NCBI GenBank assembly: GCA_023897205.1
Contig: JAHWDD010000012.1
Span: 806,001-870,000, forward strand
Source: Exophiala sp. HKRS030
Lineage: Eukaryota; Ascomycota; Eurotiomycetes; Chaetothyriales; Herpotrichiellaceae
DNA: 64,000 nucleotides
Direction of reading: 5' to 3'
The notes beneath the pieces are model-generated. The model made no database searches. It was given only the letters and a program-made list of their open reading frames with translations, and had not been told where the DNA came from. Below are positions 32,382-44,042 of the stretch, one piece after another (the first letter of the stretch is position 1; each line of letters begins with the position of its first letter). Position numbers and translations under genes: made by a program.

Positions 32382-34970
32382 ATGGCATGCTGCGTGATAA
32401 CAGCCTATGTCATGAACAGGATCATCAGGGCATGCGAGATTCTCAACCTTGATATGATCAACATCAAATATAACGATTTCGACGACGGTCAATCATTCGA
32501 CGACGATGCGAAAAGCAGCCATGAACCACTCGTTGTCTCAAAATTTGTAATTGAAGGAATGACTTGTTCAGCCTGTCCAGCAGCTATCGAGACGGCCATC
32601 AAGCATCTCAATGGTATAGAGGCAGTATCAGTCAGCCTGCCATTCTCACGAGCTTCAATTGCGCACTACAAAAGCCTCATCTCGACCACCGACATAGTCG
32701 CTGCGATAGAGAAGAGCGGATATGCTGCGCGATGCGGCTTACGAACTGCACAACAGAATTTCGACCTCACCAGGCACAACGAAGATCTTGCGAAACAGAA
32801 GACCTCTTTCAGCAACGCGGTAGCTCTTTCATCGTCACTTACCATTATTGACTGGATCAGGGTCAGGGTGCTTTACATCTCTCCTCTCTGCATCACCCTC
32901 GGTCTTGTCCGAATCCTACTGGCGTTATGGTGTCAGGTCGTCGAGGCTGAGTGGGTTCATCGCCGTGCATGGCAGAAAGGTGGGTTACTGTCGCCGAACA
33001 TGGACACTCTAATCAGCCTTTCGCTGATACTCGGGCTGCTTCTATCCATATTGCAAACATTTTTATATGGCTTAGATGCAGATGCCACCTACTGGTCCTC
33101 TGGCTCCATGTTGACTGTTGTAATTATTGGGGGCCGATATATCGACACTCTCCTCAGGAGGCACGCTAAACAAAGCATTGCACACCTCTACGATTTACAA
33201 CGCCAAGCAGCTTCAGTGCAACTCTATCAGCCGCCTCAGATTCGACAGGCTCATATGACTGTCAAAAGTCGCCCTTTGAAACCATCAATACGAGTACCAG
33301 CAATAGCCTTGCGACCTGGCGACGAGATCTGTATCAATCCTGGTATGATTATTCCTTGTGATTGCTACGTCACAGTAGGGGCGAGCACAGTCGACCAAGC
33401 CTCCATGACTGGCGAATCACTACCGGTAAATAAGGAAGTGGGAGATTTTTTAATGTCAGGAACTCGCAATCTCGCATCAAATCTCGTTGCAGTTGTCTCG
33501 AAGCCTCAAGATGAATCTGCGCTCGAACAACTGGTGTCGAATGTGGTTGCGGCAACGGAAACTCCGTCAGATTATGTAGCGGCAGACTTCATAAACGGCC
33601 GGCTTGTCCACTTCCTGATAGTGATATCAATTTGCTGCGCATCCTACTCTTTTCTATCCGCGAACAATTCCCTACCACCCTCAACGAAATTCATATATGC
33701 TGGCGAACGAGCAATGGCCATCTTGGCCTCAGCGTGCCCTTGCGCCCTTGGCCTCGCAGCACCTTCTGCGATCATGTCTGCAATAAGCGCAGCATTGGGA
33801 AAAGGTGTCCTTATCAGAAGTGGCTTTCATGCTCTTGAGAAGCTGGCCTCAGTCTCTCACGTGGTCATGGATAAGACAGGAACTCTAACGACGGGGCAGC
33901 TCAGCGTAGCCGCTGTGACAGGCTCGATCGATCATTTTACATGTATGATGATATGTGCTGCGGAGCGTGTGGATGCCGCGTCACACCCTGTCGCGAAGAC
34001 GATCTTTCGATGGGCGCTCCAGGAGCTGCATGAAGAACAACGACACACACAGCACCAATTGAAAGTCATCGATTCTCACAGTGAGCCAGGAAAAGGCGTC
34101 TCTTGCACCGTAAGGCCTTCTCCCAATGCACCGTCGAATATCGAAGTCCACATAGGCACAGCAGCGTTCCTCGCCGAAAACAATATTTCGATCCCTATCT
34201 CCAATCTACCGATGCCGTCTACGCAGGAATGTGGCATTACGGTACATGTCGCTCTAGCAAAAAAGCATAAGGCAATCTTCCACCTCCTCGATACAATTCG
34301 GCCTTCAGCATCACTCATCACACACGCCCTACAGGCTAATCTCGGGCTCTCCCTAACGATGCTCACAGGTGACAGCGCCTCCGAAGCCGCCCGCGTCTCT
34401 GCCCAGCTTGGAAACGTCCTCGTGCTCTCATCGCGCGCTCTTCCACATGAGAAAGGCGAATTCATCGCCACGATACGAGCCTCCCCTCTCTGTCGCGGCG
34501 TTGCAATGGTAGGCGATGGGCTCAACGACGCACCAGCCCTCGCAGCCGCAGATGTTGGCATCTTGCTTGCGCCGACGGGCGGCCCAGCCTTGTCTTCGCA
34601 GGTCGCGGATGTGGTGCTTGCAACCGCGGACCTGGGTCGGTTGCTCGAGACGGTAGTCATTGCGCGCCAGACACTGGCGCAGGTGCACTGGAACCGTGCC
34701 TGGGCAGTTGTGTACAATGTGCTTGCGATCGGGGTCGCGGCTGGGATTTTAGAGCCGTGGGGATTACATGTTGATGCCCGGGGAGCGGGCCTGGCCATGG
34801 TTGGGAGCAGTGCAAGTGTTGTTGTCTGGAGTTTATGGTTTCGTCGTCGGCTGGGAGCTGTGGATTGGAGGGCAATGGTAAAGACCGAAACAGACGAGCA
34901 GGTTGGCAAAAAATCGATGTATTTATATCCTAGCAGGGAGCAAGAGCAAGAGCACAAAGAACTTTGTTGA
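32382..34970 (+). CDS. P1B-type copper-transporting ATPase
   Basis: ATP-driven exporter of Cu(I) in a Golgi-type or plasma membrane. Intronless, 862 residues, shorter than yeast Ccc2. One heavy-metal-binding domain (about residues 52-115) has GMTCSAC. Then come TGES in the actuator (about 343), the metal-site motif CPC in ASACPCALGLAAPSA (about 451), the phosphorylated aspartate in DKTGTLTTG (about 496), the P1B His-Pro in AASHPVAK (about 534) and GDGLNDAPALAAADVG (about 711). These together specify a Cu(I) ATPase. A single N-terminal domain and low cysteine content elsewhere make it a compact version. ATG at 32382; a second ATG eleven codons later is possible. It may load copper enzymes or detoxify copper; no copper oxidase was recognised nearby. 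Confidence 0.94.
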   Translation: MACCVITAYVMNRIIRACEILNLDMINIKYNDFDDGQSFDDDAKSSHEPLVVSKFVIEGMTCSACPAAIETAIKHLNGIEAVSVSLPFSRASIAHYKSLISTTDIVAAIEKSGYAARCGLRTAQQNFDLTRHNEDLAKQKTSFSNAVALSSSLTIIDWIRVRVLYISPLCITLGLVRILLALWCQVVEAEWVHRRAWQKGGLLSPNMDTLISLSLILGLLLSILQTFLYGLDADATYWSSGSMLTVVIIGGRYIDTLLRRHAKQSIAHLYDLQRQAASVQLYQPPQIRQAHMTVKSRPLKPSIRVPAIALRPGDEICINPGMIIPCDCYVTVGASTVDQASMTGESLPVNKEVGDFLMSGTRNLASNLVAVVSKPQDESALEQLVSNVVAATETPSDYVAADFINGRLVHFLIVISICCASYSFLSANNSLPPSTKFIYAGERAMAILASACPCALGLAAPSAIMSAISAALGKGVLIRSGFHALEKLASVSHVVMDKTGTLTTGQLSVAAVTGSIDHFTCMMICAAERVDAASHPVAKTIFRWALQELHEEQRHTQHQLKVIDSHSEPGKGVSCTVRPSPNAPSNIEVHIGTAAFLAENNISIPISNLPMPSTQECGITVHVALAKKHKAIFHLLDTIRPSASLITHALQANLGLSLTMLTGDSASEAARVSAQLGNVLVLSSRALPHEKGEFIATIRASPLCRGVAMVGDGLNDAPALAAADVGILLAPTGGPALSSQVADVVLATADLGRLLETVVIARQTLAQVHWNRAWAVVYNVLAIGVAAGILEPWGLHVDARGAGLAMVGSSASVVVWSLWFRRRLGAVDWRAMVKTETDEQVGKKSMYLYPSREQEQEHKELC

Positions 34971-35173
34971 GTTTCCAAGAGTCCTAAGAGACTTCTAGCT
35001 TTATATCTACTGCAAAGAGAGAAAAACGAGGGTGTAAAGGTATGTATTGTGCTTCTCTGTGAATGTCAACTTCGAAGTACAGCAGATTGACAATCAGTAG
35101 ATAAAACAATTAATGTGAACTCCTCGACTGCTGTGAGGGGGGTAGTATACCCGAGTGCTCCATATGGCTTTAT

Positions 35174-36944
35174 CTATAACTCTACAGCAATACGCTTGGT
35201 TTGCCACTTCTTGATGGACGGCACAAAGCAGCATGCCAGCATCGCGAGCACCCCGAAAGGAATGCTAGTGACCCACACCCACTTTAGCGACTCGGCGTAC
35301 GCCCAGCGGCTTCCCATGGTCGCTGCGAGAGCGATCTCTTTTGAGTATCCTGGTGCGTCGGCAATCTTGGTAGGGCTTGTCAGGAATATTGTGACGAAAG
35401 CCTCGAGATCTTTGACAGGCAGGCCCGCATTAATCACATACTGAGACACTATAGCTGGGAGATTTGTTTTTATCTTGTTGGTGAATATCGCGAGGTATAT
35501 TGTGTAGCCGATGGAGCCACCGAGTGTGCGAATCGACAGCGAGAGCGCAGCAGTAGTGGCTAGGAGACTGTCGGGCACCACGATCATGGCAACGGTCGCA
35601 GCTGGAACGAGGATGCCGCCCACTCCGAAACCTCCGATCGTGCCGACTGCCACCACCATACTGGGAGTGTCTGGTGTCACGCCGATGAGGGCGCCGCCAA
35701 ACGCCGCTATGCAACGTCAGGATAACTTCTAAGTTATGCATTGGAAAGGGATACTTACTCATCAGGCTGGCAGCAACCAACAGAATCCATTTGGCTTCAA
35801 TACTAGTGGATAATAGAGCATTGAAAAACACAGCCCCTGCAGTGATGGAGATGCCGTAGCCAAGACCCTTGAGGCCGATTTGGATCGGGTCTGGGTCGTA
35901 CATGGTTGCAAAGGACAGCGGATAGAAGTTGAGAAGGGAGTAGAAATTGATTCCAGCAACAAAAGCGATGAAGAAGGTTAGTGCCACCACCCGCTGACCC
36001 TGGAAGATCTGCCTAGGGATCATGGGGTATTTGGCGAATTTCCATTCCCACACAACCCAGGCACCGACGAGGACCAAGCCAATGATGAGCTGACTCAAAA
36101 CATAGGCACTTTTCCAGGGGTGTGAGTAGCCACCTGCTTGCAGAGCGACGAGTAAGATGGTCAGGCCGACGATGGATAGGATCGCACCGATGTAGTCGAT
36201 ACGGGTCATGATCTTCTTCTTGGTTACACCTTCCATGCGTGGATGGCCCTTGGGGAAGTAGGTCGTCGCCAGCCCGATGAGGACGACTGCGTTGTAGAAC
36301 AAGCACATCCAAATGGCCCAACGCCAACTTGCCCGCGACGAGATGAGCTGGCCGTAGATGACGTATGGCGTGAATGGTAGGATGCAGGCAATCATCAATG
36401 CCAGCGCAAAGCCGCGGTGTTTAACAGGCACAATGTCGGACAGGCCTGCGAGCGCCGATAATTCGCAGATGCCAGCCCCGGCGCCAGCGATGGCCATGCC
36501 AGCCACAGCCTGGCCGAATGCATGGGCGCTCGCAACCAACGCAATCCCTACACAGATGACTGCTGAGCCAAAGAGTGTGATCTCTCTGCGACCCACGAGA
36601 TCCTGGAGATAGCCCGTGAACGGGGCAACGGCGGTGATGGCTAGCGTGTTGGACACCGTTAGCCAGCCGCCCTTGCCTTGAGCACCAAGAGAGGCTTCCA
36701 CGTAGGACAGCGAGCCACCAATCATGTAGAGCACGATCTGAGATCCCGTGTACAACATGCCGAGGGTGAGGGCGGCGATGGCGGTGCGAATGGTCCAGTT
36801 GACCTTGCCATCAGAGTCGTCACCCTTAAAGGCACGGTCATTGCCAATGTGATCCTCGTCGATCGGGACGGAAAACGGTTCTTTCCCTTCCACATTTTCC
36901 GACATCGTAAGCGAAATCTGCTTGTTTTCTCCGTCTCCTTCCAT
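35174..36944 (-). CDS. MFS transporter, TRI12/siderophore-drug exporter type
   Basis: Fourteen-helix major facilitator of the fungal TRI12-like efflux group, 572 residues, two exons 36944-35759 and 35706-35174 around a 52 bp intron. After an acidic N-terminal tail come SQIVLYMIGGSLSYVEASLG, GWLTVSNTLAITAVAPFTGYL, QDLVGRREITLFGSAV and GMAIAGAGAGICELSALAGLSDIVPVKHRG, the signature of this group, then a drug-exporter-like loop ATTYFPKGHPRMEG. The C-terminal exon continues TPDTPSMVVAVGTIGGFGVGG. The only upstream alternative start is GTG, so ATG at 36944 is used. The homologues export mycotoxins, drugs or siderophores; this substrate is unknown. Convergent with the copper ATPase across about 200 bp. 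Confidence 0.92.
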
Positions 36945-38158
36945 GGTACAGCACTTGGGGTTTTGGTTGGATGATTCGAGTCTTTCGTGTAGTCCTAGGC
37001 GGTACACTCGATAGAGACCCCGAACGTTGACCGAAGTTGGAAATACTTATACACTCTTCCATGGCTATACAATGAAAAGCTATGACACTACTAAAACTGA
37101 CTCAGTGTATTCCCACAATGCGAATTTTAAATCTCCTTGCAAACTTGATGTGAGAAAGCCCGAGGTTGAAAATCGAGCCCTTCTGTCAAAATATCTGACT
37201 CGTACTCCGCAAAGAAAACGAAGTCGAGTGTGGGGTTAGCTTCGTCTCTCTGGGGATACCCCGGGCTGGCTACAGCGCATGAGAAACTAAGCCACCTTAC
37301 CGCCTGCCCTCGAAGCCCAATACTTTAAGGGGTTTGGCTGACGAGTCGCCACGGAATTCTGTGGAGAAGGTGGGTTCTTTCAACGTAATTTGGCATTGAG
37401 TTAAGGAGGTAACACTGCAGCAACGCCATTGGCTCTTCGGTATTTCAATATCGATTCATATCATTCGGTCGAGTCGTCTATAGTCGAATCGTGAACTTTG
37501 GGGTCGAAGACGTAAAATTAATGATGATACTCTACGGAAACCAAGCTGAAAACACTAGCTTTGAGATGCGCTGTCGTATCTGGATAGGGGCTGTGCTTCA
37601 AGAGTTGTCCAGGCCATGCCTGACAAAAATAACCGAGTCGCTCGTACCCGATACTTGGCTCGACCGAAAGGAGAATGACACCTAAAATTCAGGTTTAAGC
37701 CAGTAAATCATTTACTGTAAGTTCGACCTTACTTGAGGCCCTTCATAAGTAAGGAGCTCGCATGATAAAGTTACTGTACGAAGAATAAACGACCTAACTC
37801 GGCTAGTCTTTCTTATTCGGCCGAACTTTCTCCAGTGGTAACCTGAATGCCAAGTCTCGTGTTCGTGTTCGTGTTCGTGTTTCGTGTTGCTGTTGCCAAG
37901 TGCATGTTCGACCGCCCTATCGCACTGCTTCTCCTCAACCGTCGTACTCATCTCATTCTACACGCATATTTCCTTCTTACGCGATTTTCATTGCGTTGAT
38001 TTCCAGAAGGAGAGCAACTCGAGATCTTCCGAACGTGGAAAACAGAAGTTCTGCAACTTGTGTTCTTTCGTCTCCACGAATCTCACTTAGGCACCAAAAG
38101 GCCGAGACGATCCGCTGCCTCTCCTGTGCGGCAAACCAGCTCCATCAATCTGGCCCAG
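36945..38158. other. Divergent intergenic region, promoter DNA
   Basis: About 1.2 kb between the exporter and the regulator at 38159. Frames near 37027, 37491 and 37884 are not recognisable. A hexamer microsatellite is present at about 37858-37878. Confidence 0.5.
37858..37878. repeat. GTTCGT hexanucleotide microsatellite
   Basis: About three and a half tandem copies of a CGTGTT/GTTCGT unit, with a variant unit following. It lies about 300 bp upstream of a regulator gene. Confidence 0.75.
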
Positions 38159-39488
38159 ATGGCTCCTCGTAGGACCCACTACAAATCCAAGCGAGGTTGC
38201 TCGGAGTGCAAGCGCCGACACATCAAGGTACGAGACTTCACGAATCTCCGGTCACTCGCCTCCGATTGAGCTTGTCCGTTACCGAAGAGAGACTCTGACC
38301 AAGGACGTACTGTATACCGAGCAGTGTGACGAAACACGCCCTGTCTGTGTAAATTGCATCACTTCTAAACGCACATGCATTTGGAAATTCGATATCACTG
38401 CCTGTGAAAAGACCCAGATCGTGCCGACGAGGGCTCAATGCACACAGACAGCAATCCAATCTCCTGGCGGCGACACACACTCGGCTCCAGTCATTAGTGG
38501 CAGCCCTCACACAATTCCTGGCTCACCACTGCCACCCTTAAGCCAATGCCCAGCTGACTCCATGGTCAACATGGACCATCTGGAACTATTCCATCACTTC
38601 TACACAAACACATGTAAGACCGTGGTCCGCACGGAGGCTCAAATTGAGTTGTACCGCAATGTCGCCATCACTTATGGAATCGCCCATCCTTTCCTTATGC
38701 ACGAGATCCTGGCCTTCTCTGCCATTCATATAAGCATCCTCCGTCCCCAACGCCGAGAGTACTACCACTCACTAGCGACATCTCTCCAGTCGAAAGCCCT
38801 GACCGACTTCAACGAGATTCTGTCACGTGTCGATGCCGGTACCTGCATGCCGGTCCTGTTATTCTCTCACCTGATCGGACTCCAATCTTTCCACGACATC
38901 TTTAATCTTCTCAAGGATGATTTCAATACCTTTATGGACGGCCTGGTCGGCTGCGTCAGGCTACTTCGAGGGGTCAACTTGGTGACACAGACGTGGAGGG
39001 ACATTCTAATTCAGTCCGAGCTGGGCCCCATCATGAGAGAAGCCGATCAGGCGCATGATGGCGAGAAACTCTCCCGAAGTGAATGCTCTCCACTGCGGGA
39101 TCTGATCAACGCTGCAGACCTGACCTCGTCATCCAAGGAAGTTTGCAAGGAAGCACTGAACAAACTGCAAGAATGCTTTGATGTTGAAAACGCATTTCCC
39201 GGGGATCTACTCTCCACGACCAATGTCATATTCGCTTGGTTCGTCACCGCATCTTCGCAGTACACTGAACTGATGGATCAGCGACGGCCCGAGGCTTTGA
39301 TCTTACTCGCTTACTACGCTGTACTACTCCACCGACGCCGCAAGTCGTGGGTGGTCGGCGACGCAGGCCAGCACCTCCTCAAGTCCATCACCACGCACCT
39401 TGGCAGGCGCTGGGAAACTTGGTTAACCTGGCCACAGAATGCCATCACGTTTGGCACAAGTTCAAATACTCCAATCTCGGCCAGTTAG
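38159..39488 (+). CDS. Zn2Cys6 transcription factor, UPC2-like
   Basis: Nuclear regulator of 410 residues in two exons, 38159-38227 and 38325-39488; the intron lies inside the zinc cluster. The cluster is complete: GCSECKRRHIK, then CDETRPVCVNCITSKRTC, so C-x2-C-x6-C-x6-C-x2-C-x6-C. The start MAPRRTHYKSKRGCSECKRRHIKCDE and the downstream block DHLELFHHFYTNTCKTV with HPFLMHEILAFSAIHIS place it in the fungal group related to sterol-uptake control protein Upc2/Ecm22, which also contains many regulators of catabolic or secondary-metabolite genes. So a sterol role is not implied. ATG at 38159 is immediately preceded by an upstream frame with no better start. Possible targets are the adjoining exporter or membrane proteins, by position only. 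Confidence 0.93.
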
Positions 39489-40841
39489 GTATGATCCATC
39501 ACCATCAGAGCCTATACCTTGCACTTATATTGCAGGGTCTCATGATATTGGTTATCGCTGATTGCTGCATTGCCCTTTAAAAACTACCGTGTCATGCCGA
39601 GATGAGAATCACTTGTAGGTGATATCGCCCTGCACAGGTTGCAGTTGTCTTGTGCATTGAACATGACATTGGATGGGGTTGGACTTCCGCTGCGTTAGTT
39701 TCGGGGCTTTTTATGTATCAATTTAATTCGAAGAACAAGTTCAAGAGTGCCATACATACTCAACCTGCTGGCCATATGTTTTGACTGGGACCCCTGAAGA
39801 GCGGATGATTTGCACTTTTTGTATCATAATTGCTTGAACGCGGAATCTTCTATTCTAATTCCATCTAAGGATATCATGATGCCCGATGAAGTGCCTGCAC
39901 TTCTTGTGTGCGGGAGGATGAGGATCTGAAAGAGGTGAGGGCAGGTGGACTCCCGGCTGGCTCTTGCTTGAGCCCTATACGCGGGTCTGATCAACGCAAC
40001 CAGGCGCAGTGGCTGGCGCTTAGCGACTAAAAAAGTCATTCAACTCGCGTCCACAAAATCCGAATGTAGATGACGTTGATGATTTCCAGACCTCCACTCA
40101 TTGGCCAACGGATTCCTACAATTAGGACAAGCCACCTCAGCCCGATTGTATGTGGTCATCCGCGTATTCGTGTTCGCCGCTGCCAAGACTCGTGCATCTG
40201 TTGCTCGTGCTTTGCAGGAGATTGTCCACAGCCCGGTTGCGCTAACATATTGAGCCTATCGACCTTTCAGCCTTACGAGGGAATTTTGTTTCCTGAGACC
40301 CGGTTCTGAGAGATCCCCAACACCCTCAGTGTACAACACGAAGAATTAACCGTTGCAGTTTTTCATGCACTAGTGCCACTCATCACTTACCCGCCCATAC
40401 AGGGCAGAGTGGTCGTTCTTGCTGGGTTGCAGCTGCCAATCACGTCGAGCAGGCATTCTATTTCTGGCAACTGCTACATGTACTCCATACAAGTTAATGT
40501 TATATGGTGACTTGCACGGACAGGTACACAAGGAAACACAAGAGCGTAGATATATATGTCTCTTGGTAGCTTCCGGCCTCTGGGATGGCCCGTAGAAATG
40601 TCAGATACAATAGGTCCGCAATCCTGAGATGTCCATTCTCTTCGCATATAAGAGACCGTTCCCATCCCAACACGTCCTTTTCTGTCCCCGAATTCTCTTA
40701 TAACCAATACTTCAGCTGGTTACCCGAGATCTAAGGGGAAAACCACGCTCATCGCGAGCTTCCCATCTTCACGAGCAGCGCCGTATTCTCAGAATCACAT
40801 CAATCACTTACTGCACTAAAATTGACATAAGGCCGCATATC
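39489..40841. other. Intergenic region, no gene seen
   Basis: About 1.35 kb between two plus-strand genes. Short frames near 39347-39580, 39824 and 40070 are not recognisable. Confidence 0.5.
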
Positions 40842-41910
40842 ATGGCCTTCTTTGACCACAAGTTCAAGCTCAAAGTACACATTCTCCAGATCATCTTGAT
40901 CCACATTGTCATGGGCGTCTCCACACCCCAGTTGTTCCTCAAAGGCCAGCCGCGAACCCGAGCCAACACCATCGCACTGGGCATGGTAAGTCCATTTTCC
41001 ATACATATGCTTTTGAGGCTTCCCAAATGCCTCGACCTACGTTGAGGTACATGGACGTTAACCGATAGAGGGCGATAGGGCTGCAAATCGATGGTCATCA
41101 TCACCTATCATATTTTGACAGAGCACCGCGAGCGGTTCAGTCGGTGGAGATCCTATAAAGCCTATGCCATTCTCAACGGCCTTGAGATCGTCTTCTGGGC
41201 AGCAGTCGTTTTCTTGATCGTACAGGCCAACATTAAGTCGTGCGTGGGCATCTCGTGTACCCTTCGGTGGGTAGCCATGGGAGTGTCAATCGTCATCAAG
41301 TACGTTCCTCCTAATCAGTTTTTTTTTTGCCTCTACTCGGAATGTCTACATGTTTCCTCCTGATACCAGTGAGGAGATCCCTGGGATAACTCGAGCTCTT
41401 GGAGGCTTTGTTCTCCCATTCGAGTCGTGAAAGGCATTCTCTAAGAGAGAGGAGTCGGAAAGCTGACTCACATGCCCTTTCAATAGTGTCATCGCTGTGT
41501 ACATGTTCATCATCTCGTACATAGACTTCCGAGTCCACCGCATCCAGAAGGAGTTCAAGGGCAGTCGAAGAATCCTGAACGACAACAACATTGAGCATGG
41601 CCATGCCATGGACCAACTGCATCTCAAGCCGTTCAGCGCCAGTGGCACCCAGGCACCCCGTCCACACCAGCGTGAGTACCATGGAGGAGAGCACGGCGCA
41701 CGCAGGCACAGTATGTCTCGCGATCCCAGAGACGGAAGGGAGCAACACTCCCGCAAGGCAAACATGCCCCGGCCAGACCCAAGCGAGCACCAAGCACGGA
41801 GACACAGTATATCTCTTGGGATCCGTAATGAGGACGATCACCTAGCATATACACACCGACCACCCCGCTATTGCACTGAGACTCCGTACAGCACCTTCGG
41901 TCGTAAGTAA
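40842..41910 (+). CDS. Hypothetical fungal membrane protein, about four helices, basic tail
   Basis: Not assigned to a named family; the layout recalls MARVEL-like fungal membrane proteins. Exons 40842-40985, 41079-41299 and 41487-41910 join in frame to 262 residues. Hydrophobic segments are IILIHIVMGVSTPQLFL (helix 1), SMVIITYHILT (helix 2, following a GCKS junction), AILNGLEIVFWAAVVFLIVQA (helix 3) and VAMGVSIVINVIAVYMFIISY (helix 4, crossing the last junction). A hydrophilic His/Arg/Pro-rich tail of about 120 residues follows, with two copies of an ARRHS(M/I)S motif. The middle exon acceptor is chosen at 41078 because it is the only one that keeps frame. The ending TAA overlaps a GTAAGT sequence, so a further exon is possible. 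Function unknown. Confidence 0.72.
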
Positions 41911-42880
41911 TAAGCATGATTAGAAGGGAAGACACTGGGAAAGGCCGGGCTGTCGTAAATGAATCCCATCCAGCATGCGAGAAGTGGGAGACAAGCGGCG
42001 TCTACCTAAGGGGAAAGAAAGCAAAATTTTGTTGAAACAATCCCATAACGAAGATGGTTTAGAGAAATTATGGGTGTGGGTATATCGCTCCATGGTCGCT
42101 GTGGCGCTGGGCATCTACACCAAGTAAGTATAAGTCCCACTGAGCCAGGTTATTTTGGTCTGCTCCAACGAAAGGATGCCAAATGCCTGTATATAGATCA
42201 AGTTTGGTTCCTTGACATTGGCTAGATTCAGAACATCTACAGCCTCGTTTACTTCGCCTGCGAACTAGTCAGATCGTCTAGCAGGGCCCATGATTGCCAA
42301 GCTTCTTGAAAATCCGTACCACTACTTGAAATATAAACCAAGACGTTTAGTATCTGCATCTTGATGTGATAATCCGACCGGTGTGAGTAAATATAGCTAC
42401 TTCTTGATGAAATTTCCAGTGAGGCACCGGCTTTGCATACTTCTACAGACCTCCATGATCGACTACAGTAATCTGGACTTGACATAACTGCCTGCTTGGC
42501 CAATGACGTCGTGACGTTCCTGGCCTGGATGCGGCAGAGCAAAATCGCTGGTTGGCACGTTCGATCTCCAGAGACTAGAGGGCAATCAATCGATTGATTT
42601 TATCACAGCCCCTGTTCCGACGCTTGACCTGCTTAACGACATCTCGCATCAACGACCTGCAAATTTCCCTTACCATTCGATTTGGCACGCGGTAGTGCGA
42701 GACGAGGGAGGCGGCAACACATTCAGACTCTTTCGAGCCACTGTCGGCTGTACATAAGAGAAGAGTACCGAAATTCGTAGTTCTACTCAGGATAGATCGG
42801 AGTCTCCTGCGCGTTCCAGAAGGTGTCTATCATCATGTAGTATTGAAATTTAAACCCCCGACCAGACTATAGCTTCCACA
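41911..42880. other. Intergenic region, no gene seen
   Basis: About 1 kb. Frames near 41920 and 42249 on the minus strand have no recognisable content. Confidence 0.45.
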
Positions 42881-43245
42881 TCACGCCTCTCGGAAGCGAT
42901 GTCCATGGAGCTTGAAAACCACCGGCAATGGTGCCAGTGCGAGAAGAATAAATCCGAACAAACTGTTTCCCCAACCTCATCCCAACGCGTCGTAGATATC
43001 TAGGCCACACATTGGTAGGAGCGCTCCTGCAACACTGCGAAGGACGGCATTTGCCGCTGACGCACTGGCTGCGTGTTGAGGATGAGCGTCGATCAGATAT
43101 GTTTGAGCCGCCATGAAGATACAAATCATTCCGAATCCCGTTTGTGAGGTGCCAATCATGGGCACAATCCAATGGATCTTTGCCTGGATCGCCCAGCCAT
43201 ACATGCCTGCAATCTCAATAAGACTGTAGTATGATGCTAGGCGAG
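42881..43245 (-). pseudogene. Remnant of an MFS (DHA1) drug/polyamine exporter, C-terminal fragment
   Basis: Only the last roughly 120 codons of a fungal DHA1 transporter remain. The reading MYGWAIQAKIHWIVPMIG, then GFGMICIFMAAQTYLIDAHP and HAASASAANAVLRSVAGALLP is the canonical end of this family, covering helices 9-12. After DIYDALG an in-frame TGA (42977-42979) interrupts, and the same frame resumes GWGNSLFGFILLALAPLP to a terminal REA and stop. The remaining helices are not found upstream on this strand up to 43700. The gene is therefore both truncated at the 5' side and carries a premature stop. No repeat or transposon end was recognised at the break. Confidence 0.9.
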
Positions 43246-44042
43246 TATGTTCAAGTGCTCGCTGTTAATTGGCCAAAGCCTTGGAATGATATGCCCAGAT
43301 TTCCATTCTTCCTGCGAATCCTAACAAACTCTTGGCAAGCGTGGTTACGAACTATCAGTTGTCTTAGTCTCAGTTTGAAGAGTCGCCCGCCCTCGTGTTG
43401 ATGGACCGCGCCGACAGAGAACGATTGAGTTGATGCTGGCCTAAACTTGATTTACTGTTGCTCGAGTAACCATGTGACTTCATTGACAAAATGATGAGGA
43501 CGGCCGGGGTTTTTTTGGATTTGTGTAAATAGCGCGGAATTTTTGTCGCCGAACGGCTCTGAGGTAGTTTCTCTGCCCCAATGATATCTGATTGAAACCT
43601 CTGTCCTCATCAGAATCGAAGAAAATGGATCTCTCTACACGAATGCGACCAACGCGATAACGAATACGTACGGATTGTATCAAACACAAAGCTTGAGCTA
43701 AACTTTATACAAGTCTAGCATTAAATGCAGTGATTTGAATCGTCTCATCTGCCATTTCCATCTTCGAAACCGGCAGTGTGTCAAGTATGAGCATACTCGT
43801 GACATGGGCGATGTTCTGGGCTTGACTTTTCTGCTCCAAAGCAAGAACACCCCTGATTGATGGGTTACATAAAAGCAATCAATGGACCCGTTTGTACAGC
43901 TCTCTCAACATCACTTCTTAATCTCCAATCGACCTCCTTAAGTATACCAGTGCTTATCCTGAATACCCAACCTATACTCTGTTCTTACCCAAGTCATCAT
44001 CCACGCCGCGGTACTTCACCTTATCGAACATCGTTACAAAAA
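43246..44042. other. Intergenic region, no gene seen
   Basis: About 800 bp between the exporter fragment and the RTA1 gene. A plus-strand frame continues upstream from the RTA1 start but lacks the family's content before 44043. Confidence 0.45.

Noticed and set aside
36945..37007. Upstream extension of the exporter gene to 37007
   Set aside because: The extension depends on a GTG start; the first ATG (36944) is preferred in a fungus.
43857..44042. Upstream extension of the RTA1 gene
   Set aside because: The extra frame starts from TTG and lacks helix or family content; the ATG at 44043 sits just before the first helix.
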